The notes below the pieces were generated by a model, which saw only the letters and a program-made list of their open reading frames with translations, was not told the origin of the DNA and did not search any database. The position numbers and the translations under genes are program-made. Shown here in pieces: positions 1 through 5,478 of a stretch of 5,478 nucleotides of DNA. The number at the start of each line of letters is the position of its first letter. Position 1 is the first letter of the stretch. This DNA is from Planctomycetaceae bacterium (GTDB lineage Bacteria > Planctomycetota > Planctomycetia > Pirellulales > Thermoguttaceae), in NCBI GenBank assembly GCA_031266315.1, contig JAISBG010000618.1, positions 1 to 5,478 on the forward strand, read 5' to 3'.

Positions 1-1
1 T

Positions 2-148
2 CCGTATCTTAAAAGACAGATACCGAAATCGACGGAAAAGACACTATATTCGGACAACTCTTATCTGCGCTATCACAAACCAAGAATTGACACTACAAAA
101 AGGTTAGAGAAAAGGTCTATTAGAATGAAACATCGGAATGAAAAATAA
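2..148 (+). other. Short open frame entering from the left edge; doubtful gene end
   Basis: A frame is open from the left edge to a TAA at 146-148, giving 48 residues rich in Lys and Arg and ending RMKHRNEK. It could be the C-terminus of a gene that starts outside the window. I recognise no domain, and 48 open codons in AT-rich DNA can occur by chance. An internal ATG at 125 would give only seven residues. Nothing in it resembles the missing N-terminal half of the DUF1559 fragment that follows. Confidence 0.2.
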
Positions 149-308
149 AGGAAAGAAAATTAAAATTAAAAAACCAAATCCATCAGTCCCGCTCGAAAAA
201 TGATAACTGGACGTACCATCCACCAGCGGAGAATAAAATAAAGGATACTCAACGACTCTCCAAAATATTTTAATACCAAATAGACTATTGAAAGGGTGCG
301 GTTTTTAG
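149..308. other. Non-coding stretch with no recognisable gene
   Basis: This A-rich stretch has stops in all three forward frames, including TGA at 201, TAA at 234 and TAG at 306 in the frame of the downstream DUF1559 fragment. I looked for remnants of the pilin-like N-terminus ([18 protein letters not shown]) and for the CPSD region of DUF1559 in all three frames and found none. No convincing promoter or ribosome binding site precedes position 309. Confidence 0.5.
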
Positions 309-950
309 AAACTCCCTAAAGCTGATGTAGTGAACAGTAATATTTCAAGTACAGACGAAACTGCCAAAAATCGAATGCCTTTTCCGGTAGGACAATTCAA
401 AGGTCTGGAGGCAATTAGTGACGGAACCAGTAATACAATCGCCTGGAGTGAAACCGGTGTTCCGGCTTTAACTGTGAATGATAAAAGTGTCAAGAGTTCC
501 CTTGCACTTGGCGTAACAGGTCTTAGCGGTACATCGGGGTTAACCAATTGTTTGGGAGTGGTAAGTACCAGTGACCCCAGCATTCTTAACAGGACGGTTT
601 ATGCGTCATCAAATACCGCTGGTACCAATGAATATACCGCTCGACGTGGTAATAATTTGTACTATTATCCCGGATGTTATATTAGTTTTGTAACAATGTT
701 TCCTCCCAACTCTCCCAATTGTAGTTCCGGTAATCGCGATGCGTGGGGACATTGGTCAGCCAATAGTTTTCATTCGGGCGGTGTCAATGGAGCTTTTTTT
801 GATGGTTCAGGGCGGTTTATCAATAACTCCATTGAATACGTAACATCCGGTCTGAGTACGGCTCCCAAACAAAATTTAACCGGTCAAAGTGAATACGGTA
901 TTTGGGGAGCAATGGGTTCCATCAACGGCGGTGAATCAACAAGTCCGTAA
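309..950 (+). pseudogene. 5'-truncated DUF1559 protein gene (C-terminal half only)
   Basis: The frame is open from just after a TAG at 306-308 to TAA at 948-950. The first possible start is a GTG at 330 (206 residues); the first ATG is at 375. Neither has a ribosome binding site. Numbered from the GTG, residues 31-41 read DGTSNTIAWSE and match [11 protein letters not shown] at residues 231-241 of the intact paralogue at 2480-3682. PPNSPNC follows, then the H-X9-DG motif (His148, then nine residues, then DG) and a C-terminus GIWGAMGS resembling GVWGAVGT. Roughly the first 200 residues are missing: the prepilin cleavage site, the hydrophobic helix and the CPSD region. Without them the product could not enter the membrane as a pseudopilin, so this is probably a gene fragment left by deletion or recombination. 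The retained part has no stop or frameshift, so the loss may be recent. The GC-rich hairpin downstream is still intact. Confidence 0.75.
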
Positions 951-975
951 TTTTTGTACCTATTTTCTTTTGACA

Positions 976-1024
976 CCTATCGCTGGAAACAATTATTTTC
1001 AGCGATAGGATTTCATTTTTGATT
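976..1024 (+). terminator. Rho-independent terminator after the truncated DUF1559 gene
   Basis: Ten bases at 976-985 pair perfectly with 1000-1009. The stem extends inward through one G-T and three A-T pairs (986-989 with 996-999), leaving a six-base loop at 990-995. A T-rich tail follows (ATTTCATTTTT, then CTCTTTT). It lies 25 bases after the stop at 950 and before the lipoprotein gene at 1048. It therefore ends the first transcript or limits read-through into the lipoprotein gene. Confidence 0.8.
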
Positions 1025-1047
1025 CTCTTTTAACTTTTTGTATTATT

Positions 1048-1602
1048 ATGAAAATTATTGTTTGTTTCTTTATTATTTTAATTTCGATTTTAGGATGTTC
1101 TTCGCAACAACTGCCGGATGATCTTCCCGTATTGTATCCCTGTAAGATTACGGTTATTCAGGACGGGCAACCTTTAACCGGTGCCTCTGTTATTTTACAC
1201 TTAACAGACCATCGTCCGGATCATGGAGGAAAATCATGGATTCCTATGGGATTGACCGATGAAAACGGAGTTGCTGTAATAAAAACCAATGCACGATATA
1301 ACGGTGCTCCGCTTGGAAAATACAAAATTGCGGTCAATAAAACCGAACGGGAAACGAGTAAATTAGAACCGGCTCCGCCTGAAGACAGCCCTGACTATGC
1401 ACGATGGCTAGAAAAAAGCCAAAGTGAAAAACTCCATGAATTCGGACTCGTTGAAACAATTCATACGAATGCCGAAGAAACTCCTCACGACATAGAAGTT
1501 ACAAAAAACGTCAATCAAAAAAGTGTTGATGTCGGTAAAGCAGTCCGAAATAAAATTATTACCTATTTGAATTTGTGTAATTATTCAGTGAAATTTTCCT
1601 GA
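1048..1602 (+). CDS. Small lipoprotein with carboxypeptidase regulatory-like (transthyretin-like) domain
   Basis: The 184-residue product starts with a lipoprotein signal peptide: a Lys at residue 2, a hydrophobic run, then the lipobox ILGC with Cys17 as the lipidated residue. The mature part looks like one beta-sandwich of the carboxypeptidase regulatory-like type common in planctomycete lipoproteins. It shows the pattern GQPLTGASVILH (about 40-51), then GLTDENGVAVIKT, then GKYKIAVNK. A Pro- and acid-rich insert follows (about 107-125), and then a last strand ending near VDVGKAVRNK. No enzyme motif is seen; the role is unknown and location at a membrane surface is inferred. The ATG at 1048 places the signal peptide exactly at the start, though no ribosome binding site precedes it. 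The last ten codons fall inside the palindromic repeat element, so the tail NLCNYSVKFS may be an acquired ending. It follows a DUF1559 gene, as does the lipoprotein gene at 1966-2424. Confidence 0.8.
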   Translation: MKIIVCFFIILISILGCSSQQLPDDLPVLYPCKITVIQDGQPLTGASVILHLTDHRPDHGGKSWIPMGLTDENGVAVIKTNARYNGAPLGKYKIAVNKTERETSKLEPAPPEDSPDYARWLEKSQSEKLHEFGLVETIHTNAEETPHDIEVTKNVNQKSVDVGKAVRNKIITYLNLCNYSVKFS

Positions 1603-1940
1603 TTCTACCGGATTAGGTGTCCAAGCATTGAAAAATTCGTTTTAAACGCGAAACACACGAAAAAAGATGAAAAGAGGTGGGCGACCTTTCGCTGAAAGGT
1701 CGCGTCGGCGATAGCCGACTGTGAACCTGATTAACGACGGCAAACGGTATTGCTTTCCGTTTTGGAATCAAATTGCCAGCCGTTAACAGGAGCAAGTCGG
1801 CTAACGCCGACGCAACCTTTTAGCAAAAGGTTGCCCACCTTATGATTGCTGACCTTTAATTTTACGATTCTGGTGGGAAACACCTAATCCGACCACCCCT
1901 TTGGGTCGTATATTTATAGCAATTGAATAATTACAAAAAT
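1571..1940. repeat. Palindromic MITE-like repeat element, about 370 bp
   Basis: Three nested inverted repeats share nearly the same centre (about 1750-1758). The outermost pair is 1571-1587 with 1924-1940 (one mismatch in 17). The next is 1609-1620 with 1880-1891 (12 of 12, CGGATTAGGTGT). The innermost is a 46-base pair at 1675-1720 with 1795-1840 (41 of 46). There is no transposase; a 60-codon antisense frame inside looks like a by-product of the palindrome. The left flank (from about 1591) recurs at 5349-5430, which shows this is a dispersed repeat. Because homology with that copy starts at 1591, the true left edge may be near 1591 rather than 1571. It lies between two convergent genes and could also act as a bidirectional terminator. 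I found no clear target-site duplication. Confidence 0.7.
1675..1840. repeat. Structured core of the repeat: four hairpins in mirror-image arms
   Basis: The left arm holds a 10-bp perfect stem with a GCT triloop (1681-1690 with 1694-1703), then GTCGGC/GCCGAC with a four-base loop (1704-1709 with 1714-1719). The right arm mirrors this: GTCGGC/GCCGAC (1796-1801 with 1806-1811), then a 10-bp stem with a three-base loop (1812-1821 with 1825-1834). AGGTGGGC (1675-1682) also pairs with GCCCACCT (1833-1840). The middle has 1726-1743 facing 1773-1790 and a small hairpin AAACGG/CCGTTT (1742-1747 with 1757-1762). The strand may fold either into four local hairpins or into one long stem. Confidence 0.8.
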
Positions 1941-1965
1941 ACCAATTTATGACTCACACCGTATA

Positions 1966-2424
1966 TTAAGGTTTTGAAGTCAAATCGAAATTAAAAATAT
2001 TTTCTTCACCTTTAACCACGTGGGCGTTAAATGGAGTATTTTTAGTAACAGTATAGATTTTGGGAAGTATTTGTACGGAACGAGTTGTTTGAGTTGTTTT
2101 TCTGGTTTCCGGGTCAACTTCGGTTCCTCCTGTCAATTTGGATTCCAACTTACTGACAGTAACCAGATATTCACCGGCAGTAATACCGAATGAAGCACTG
2201 GAAATGGCTTTCAGTTTGTAATTTCCTTCGGCATCCGTAACTCCCGAACCGCCTTCTCCGGTACTTTGGTTTTTGGGAGTAAACGCGATTCTCGCTCCCT
2301 CCAAATTTTTTCCATCTAAAGTTACTTTTCCGCTAACGGTCAACAATTCCGGTCCTTGAGGTTGACAACCGGAAAAGAATGTCAGTACGGTTAAGCATAA
2401 CGCAACAATAATAAAACGGAACAT
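1966..2424 (-). CDS. Small lipoprotein with carboxypeptidase regulatory-like domain
   Basis: From the ATG at 2424 the product is 152 residues. Residues 1-20 are a lipoprotein signal peptide (Arg3, a hydrophobic core, then FSGC with lipidated Cys20). The mature part opens VSGKVTLDGKNLEGARIAF, then has GVTDAEGNYKL, GEYLVTVSK and a final strand NIFNFDLT. This is the single beta-sandwich pattern of planctomycete carboxypeptidase regulatory-like lipoproteins; no catalytic residues are evident. An in-frame TTG at 2451 would add nine residues ahead of the signal peptide. I prefer the ATG because it gives a standard signal peptide; neither start has a clear ribosome binding site. The gene begins 55 bases after the stop of the DUF1559 gene at 2480-3682, on the same strand and with no terminator between, so the two probably form an operon. 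A surface or periplasmic partner role is inferred only from this pairing. Confidence 0.85.
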   Translation of the reverse strand: MFRFIIVALCLTVLTFFSGCQPQGPELLTVSGKVTLDGKNLEGARIAFTPKNQSTGEGGSGVTDAEGNYKLKAISSASFGITAGEYLVTVSKLESKLTGGTEVDPETRKTTQTTRSVQILPKIYTVTKNTPFNAHVVKGEENIFNFDLTSKP

Positions 2425-2479
2425 GTGTTTAAATGATAACGGTCCTTTCAACCTAAATTAAAGTGACGATAAAAAATGA

Positions 2480-3682
2480 TTATGGAAGCGATACCGATTC
2501 GTTACAATTTCGTGTTCCGACAGCTCCCCAAACTCCAAAAGTGGAAGGATCAGCTAGATCACGGCAAATTCCAGCATGGGAAGCCGAACCTAAATGAGCG
2601 GTCTGAGTTCCGCAGTCAATTGTTTCGGAAACGAAACGAACCGCTCCGTCACATAAACAGACATTGACTCCGCCGGAATGGTAACTGGAAGCAGTATTCA
2701 TCGTGAAATTTTCACTGTTACCGCAAGAAGGGGCATTGGGAGCTAAAATCGTATTGAATGTTGTAAAACCGCATCGGCTGTCTCCCCAACGGTATCCTTT
2801 CATTCTCCAGATACTGCCGCCGGAAGTCATGTCCAATTCACCGCCGCTCCCGCGATAAACGGAACAATCCGAAGGAACAACCATGTCTGTATTAAATGTT
2901 CCCTCCAACACAATAGCGGAGCGAATTTTTGTATCGTTTTCATCGGTGGAAACGCAACCTTCCGAAAAAGCCAGTGTGTTACTTAAACCATCCTTGACCG
3001 CTGAAAAAGAACGCGGACCGCCTTGACGATCGTTGGGAATACGGTCATGGATGAAAACTCCCCGACCATACCAATCAAAAGGAGCATGAGAATCTCCCAT
3101 CATATTGGCAAGGTAATTGGTTCGTGCCATACTGCCGGAATTGGTTTTTGCAGAACCATCGGAAGGACATAAAAAATAAGTAACGGAATTTGCCCAAGGA
3201 GCCAAGACCGTATTTCCCGATGAATCGGTATAAGTGGCGTTCCAAGGCATGGGCGTATAGGTTCCGGCGTCATCTGCAACACTTGCCGCATGTGATAATC
3301 CGTTACACAATTCGGCGTAAAGTTGGGACTGTTCCATAAACGCCAAAAGGCTGCAATGTACCGACAAAACATCAGCTCCATGCATTCGCTCTCCGCTGTT
3401 GACAGCGGGATTTGAAAAAGGTTTGGTCAAATCTGTGGGCCAACCGTGTGCCGGCAAATATTTTTTGGTATCGTGGTGATTGTGAACCGCAATTCCCAAT
3501 TGTTTTAAATAGTTGGTACATGCCATTCGTCGTGCCGCCTCGCGTGCCGCCTGAACTGCAGGGAGCAGAAGTGCAATTAACACACCAATAATCGCAATAA
3601 CAACCAAAAGTTCAACCAACGTAAACGCACTTGTAACGGAAAGATTTTTCTTTTGTTTTCGAGCAATACGATAGATATTCAT
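2480..3682 (-). CDS. DUF1559 domain protein with prepilin-type N-terminus (intact paralogue)
   Basis: This 400-residue protein is full length for the family. Residues 1-19 are a short basic leader. FTLVELL starts at Phe20, giving Glu24 at position +5 of the mature protein as in type IV pilins. The hydrophobic helix (about 20-42) runs into [11 protein letters not shown]. The DUF1559 domain fills the rest: CPSD at 172-175, [11 protein letters not shown] at 231-241, PNAPSC at 315-320, and the H-X9-DG motif with His335 and DG at 345-346. The residue before the cleavage point is Ala19, where Gly is usual. The ATG at 3682 has a clear ribosome binding site. The protein is closely similar to the neighbour at 3866-5204 (52 of the last 66 residues identical by hand alignment), so they are tandem duplicates. 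Membrane insertion and processing by a prepilin peptidase are inferred from the family; its substrate or partner is unknown. Confidence 0.93.
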   Translation of the reverse strand: MNIYRIARKQKKNLSVTSAFTLVELLVVIAIIGVLIALLLPAVQAAREAARRMACTNYLKQLGIAVHNHHDTKKYLPAHGWPTDLTKPFSNPAVNSGERMHGADVLSVHCSLLAFMEQSQLYAELCNGLSHAASVADDAGTYTPMPWNATYTDSSGNTVLAPWANSVTYFLCPSDGSAKTNSGSMARTNYLANMMGDSHAPFDWYGRGVFIHDRIPNDRQGGPRSFSAVKDGLSNTLAFSEGCVSTDENDTKIRSAIVLEGTFNTDMVVPSDCSVYRGSGGELDMTSGGSIWRMKGYRWGDSRCGFTTFNTILAPNAPSCGNSENFTMNTASSYHSGGVNVCLCDGAVRFVSETIDCGTQTAHLGSASHAGICRDLADPSTFGVWGAVGTRNCNESVSLP

Positions 3683-3689
3683 AATAGAA

Positions 3690-3694
3690 CTCCT
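3690..3694 (-). promoter_or_regulatory. Ribosome binding site of the intact DUF1559 gene
   Basis: On the minus strand AGGAG lies seven bases before the ATG at 3682. This fixes the start and the 19-residue leader. It is one of only two good Shine-Dalgarno sites in the window; the other precedes 5204. Confidence 0.75.
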
Positions 3695-3835
3695 AAATTT
3701 TTGTAAAATAAATGGAACTCATAAAACTTCTCTAAAAATTTGACATTTCAATAAAAAAGGTTTGTAAGTCCTTTCTAAATTTTTAATGGTAAAAATTTTT
3801 TTGAAAATGAATTTTTGGAAAAGTCCCAATGAGTA

Positions 3836-3863
3836 AAAAATAAAAACCGGAAAGTGTTACTTT
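3836..3863 (-). terminator. Weak possible terminator after the G-tract DUF1559 gene
   Basis: Read on the minus strand, AAAGT (3863-3859) pairs with ACTTT (3855-3851) over a three-base loop. A T-rich run follows (GGTTTTTATTTTTT). The stem is short and all but one pair is A-T, so it is at best a weak terminator. The rest of the gap up to 3683 is AT-rich, with repeated AAATTTTT motifs and no convincing promoter that I can call. Confidence 0.25.
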
Positions 3864-3865
3864 AA

Positions 3866-5204
3866 TTAGGGAAGAGAAACGGCTTCTGTACAGTTCCGGG
3901 TTCCTAAGGCTCCCCAAACGCCAAATGTTGAAGGATCACTAAGATGACGACAATATCCTGTGTGACCGGAAGGACCTAAACATGATGTTTGTGTTCCGCA
4001 ATCAATTGTTTCGGAAACGAAACGGACGGCACCATCTCCAAGACAAACATTAACACCACCGGTATGATAACTTGAAGCGGTGTTTATTGTAAAATTTTCA
4101 CTATCGCCGCAGGAAGGAGCATTAGGGGCTAAAATTGTATTAAATGTTGTGTAGCCGTGCCGACTGTCTGCCCAGCGATATCCCTTGTTACTCCATAAAC
4201 TGCCGCTGCTGGAAATGTCCAAGATACCGTTCATGCCGCGATAAGCGGAACAGTCTGAAGGAACAACCGTATCCGTATTGAATGTCCCGTCCATAACAAT
4301 CGCGGATCGAATCCGGGAATCATTGCCGCTAACCGAAACACATCCTTCCGAGAAAAAAATAGTGTTACTTAAACCATCTGTAATCGCAGAAAAATTCCGA
4401 GGACCTCTAATTGTTCGGTTTAATCGGTCGTGAATAAAAACTCCGCGTCCTTCCCAATCGTGTGGCGCGTGGGTATCGCCGAAAACATTGGCAATATAAT
4501 TTGTTCGTGCCAATGTTGATTCTGGTTTTGTTTGAGCGTTATCATCGGAAGGACACAAGAATGTCGTAACAACTCGCGCAAAAGGAGAAATAACCTCTTG
4601 ATCTGAAGAATCATGATAGGTTCGTCCCCAAGGCATTGGGGTGTAAGTACCGGCATCATCAGCCGCACTTGCGGCATAAGAAAGGGCACTTGTAAGTTCC
4701 GAGTGGAGTGAATTTTGTTCCAAAAAGGTCAAAAGACTACAGTGAACGGAAAAAACATCAGTACCATGCATTCGTTCTCCGTTGTTGACGTCTGGATGAG
4801 AATAGGGTTTTGTCCAATCTTCGGGCCAACCGTGAGCGGGTAATTTGTCTTTGACGTCGTGATGATTGTGAATTGCAATCCCAATCTGTTTTAAATGATT
4901 TGTACATTGCATCCGCCTTGCCGCTTCTCGTGCTGCTTGAACAGCCGGCAACAGGAGAGCGATTAACACGCCGATAATCGCAATCACCACCAGAAGTTCG
5001 ACGAGAGTAAAGCCGAACGGTAAAGAACGAACAAAGGAGAAAAAACTCGAAAAGTTGTATTTGGAAAGAGAAAATTCTTCGTTTAATTTTTCCTTTTCCT
5101 CACATACTGCCCCCCCCCCCCTGACTTGCCCATTTTAACATTTGACTTTTCACCTTGTTTTTTGGTAATTTTTCCGAAGCGTTCTCAACAAAGTTTTTCA
5201 TCAT
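3866..5204 (-). CDS. DUF1559 protein with prepilin N-terminus, frame broken by a G12 tract (probable phase-variable gene)
   Basis: The body from 4990 leftward is an intact 374-codon DUF1559 frame. It includes [33 protein letters not shown] and H-X9-DG. The same frame continues upstream through GFTLVELL to 5134, but has no ATG, GTG or TTG before the GTG at 4990, which lies inside the pilin helix. The only well-placed start is ATG 5204 (or 5201), preceded by AAGGA, in another frame. The two frames meet at the G run 5110-5121. With 12 G, translation from 5204 stops at a TGA (5102-5100) after 34 residues. With 11 G it yields 445 residues with cleavage after Gly64, Phe65 and Glu69, and His380 in the H-X9-DG motif. 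The 64-residue leader is unusually long. Close protein similarity to the paralogue despite many DNA differences suggests the body is kept under selection. It is either a contingency gene read in its OFF state or a gene with a homopolymer error; simple decay is less likely. Confidence 0.8.
5110..5121 (-). repeat. Homopolymer tract of 12 G inside a coding leader
   Basis: Twelve C on the plus strand read as twelve G in the gene. It is the only long G/C run in an otherwise AT-rich window. It begins 83 bases after the ATG at 5204, and upstream and downstream frames are both open up to it. Runs of this length are classic slippage sites, and the count modulo 3 sets the downstream frame: 8, 11 or 14 is ON, and 12 or 13 is OFF. 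Confidence 0.95.
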
Positions 5205-5209
5205 TAAGT

Positions 5210-5214
5210 TCCTT
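5210..5214 (-). promoter_or_regulatory. Ribosome binding site upstream of the G tract
   Basis: AAGGA on the minus strand lies five bases before ATG 5204 and eight before ATG 5201, which are in the same frame. This site decides the start of the interrupted DUF1559 gene and places initiation upstream of the G tract. Confidence 0.65.
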
Positions 5215-5249
5215 ATTTACAAAGTTTTTTGAAATTCCCGCGTTACATC

Positions 5250-5269
5250 TGCCGCAATACAACACGGCA
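5250..5269 (-). other. Small hairpin in the presumed 5' untranslated region
   Basis: TGCCG (5250-5254) pairs with CGGCA (5265-5269) across a ten-base loop. It sits between the presumed promoter and the ribosome binding site of the G-tract gene. It has five pairs and no T run, so it is not a terminator. A role in mRNA stability is possible but unsupported. Confidence 0.3.
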
Positions 5270-5299
5270 AAAAGATACAACGCAATTGAATAAGATTCA

Positions 5300-5329
5300 A
5301 ATATTCTCAAAGACACTACCGGATGTCAA
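5300..5329 (-). promoter_or_regulatory. Possible sigma-70-type promoter of the G-tract DUF1559 gene
   Basis: On the minus strand a perfect TTGACA (5329-5324) is followed after 18 bases by AATATT (5305-5300), four of six matches to TATAAT. Transcription would start about 90 bases before ATG 5204. The -35 box lies only about 20 bases from the edge of the repeat copy at 5349. Planctomycete promoters are poorly characterised, so the match to the E. coli consensus is only suggestive. Confidence 0.4.
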
Positions 5330-5348
5330 GAGAAATCTTTTTTTTGAG

Positions 5349-5478
5349 AAAATTTTCTGATTCTACCGTATTAGGTGTCCCGACATTGACAAGTTCGTTT
5401 TAACACGAAACACACGAAAAGAGGTAGGCTATTTATCAAGAAGCCCGCTGGGCGGTCGCGCCGGTTGAGTTTTACTCG
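5349..5478 (+). repeat. Second, partial copy of the palindromic repeat element
   Basis: Positions 5349-5430 align with 1591-1682: both have GATTCTACCG, TTAGGTGTCC, TTCGTTTT, CGAAACACACGAAAA and GAGGT. This copy is about ten bases shorter because it lacks the AAGATGAAAA segment. The orientation is the same. Beyond 5430 the base sequence diverges, but a stem with the same GCT triloop is still seen (GCCC 5443-5446 with GGGC 5450-5453), followed by GGTCGCG as in the first copy. The copy runs off the right edge, so its right half is unseen. The outer terminal repeat at 1571-1587 is absent here. Confidence 0.7.

Noticed and set aside
305..583. A 92-codon minus-strand open frame opposite the DUF1559 fragment
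   Set aside because: It overlaps sequence that clearly encodes DUF1559 motifs on the plus strand, and its translation shows no recognisable domain.
1613..1795. A 60-codon antisense open frame inside the palindromic element
   Set aside because: It lies across the hairpins of a repeat, resembles no known family and has no upstream signals; it looks like a by-product of the palindrome.
1700..1835. The repeated GTCGGC/GCCGAC motifs considered as a CRISPR array or tRNA-like structure
   Set aside because: There is no regular repeat-spacer spacing, the units are mirror images rather than direct repeats, and no tRNA arms or anticodon loop can be laid out.
2476..2667. A plus-strand open frame opposite the end of the intact DUF1559 gene
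   Set aside because: It is a shadow of the H-X9-DG coding region on the minus strand and has no family resemblance or ribosome binding site.
3100..3381. An alternate-frame open stretch within the intact DUF1559 gene, with a similar one at 4420-4689 in the paralogue
   Set aside because: Both lie on the same strand as well-supported DUF1559 coding sequence, in a different frame, and have no motif of their own.
3683..3865. A possible promoter for the intact DUF1559 gene in the AT-rich gap
   Set aside because: TTGAAA-like and AT-rich hexamers occur by chance in such sequence; no pair with acceptable spacing and quality stood out.
3866..4990. Taking the GTG at 4990 as the true start of the right-hand DUF1559 gene
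   Set aside because: It would begin inside the pilin hydrophobic helix and discard the in-frame GFTLVELL just upstream. It has no ribosome binding site, while a good one exists before ATG 5204.

Overview
The window most likely comes from a member of the Planctomycetota. Two and a half of its genes encode DUF1559 proteins: a type IV pilin-like N-terminus ending in the [11 protein letters not shown] segment, and a C-terminal H-X9-DG motif. The other two genes encode small lipoproteins with a single beta-sandwich domain. Both families are heavily amplified in planctomycetes and often sit side by side. The DNA is AT-rich by eye, which would suit one of the lower-GC planctomycete lineages, but the genus cannot be read from this sequence.

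Layout. Positions 1-308 hold no convincing gene, only a short open frame entering from the left edge. Positions 309-950 (+) are the C-terminal half of a DUF1559 gene that has lost its start and pilin-like half. A strong stem-loop terminator follows at 976-1009, then a lipoprotein gene at 1048-1602 (+). Positions 1571-1940 form a symmetric palindromic repeat element. On the minus strand, reading leftward from the right edge, come a second partial copy of that repeat (5349-5478), a plausible promoter (5300-5329), a DUF1559 gene (5204-3866) interrupted near its start by a run of 12 G, an intact DUF1559 paralogue (3682-2480), and a lipoprotein gene (2424-1966) that probably shares the latter's transcript.

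The most striking signal is the G12 tract at 5110-5121 (C on the plus strand). A good ribosome binding site and ATG lie upstream of it. The 374-codon DUF1559 body lies downstream, in a different frame and with no start codon of its own outside the pilin hydrophobic helix. Eleven G (or 8, or 14) would join the two into one 445-residue protein with a canonical G|FTLVELL processing site; twelve G gives a 34-residue peptide. This is the layout of a slipped-strand phase-variable (contingency) gene, and a homopolymer sequencing error is the main alternative.

The second signal is the palindromic element at 1571-1940. Its two 46-base arms differ at five positions. Four of these are two compensated base-pair changes within the local hairpins, so the folded structure appears to be selected. 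Copies of the element lie at both ends of the minus-strand module.

Working together (inference): DUF1559 proteins are presumed to be inserted and processed like type IV pseudopilins and displayed outside the inner membrane, with the lipoproteins anchored nearby. Their biochemical function is not established.
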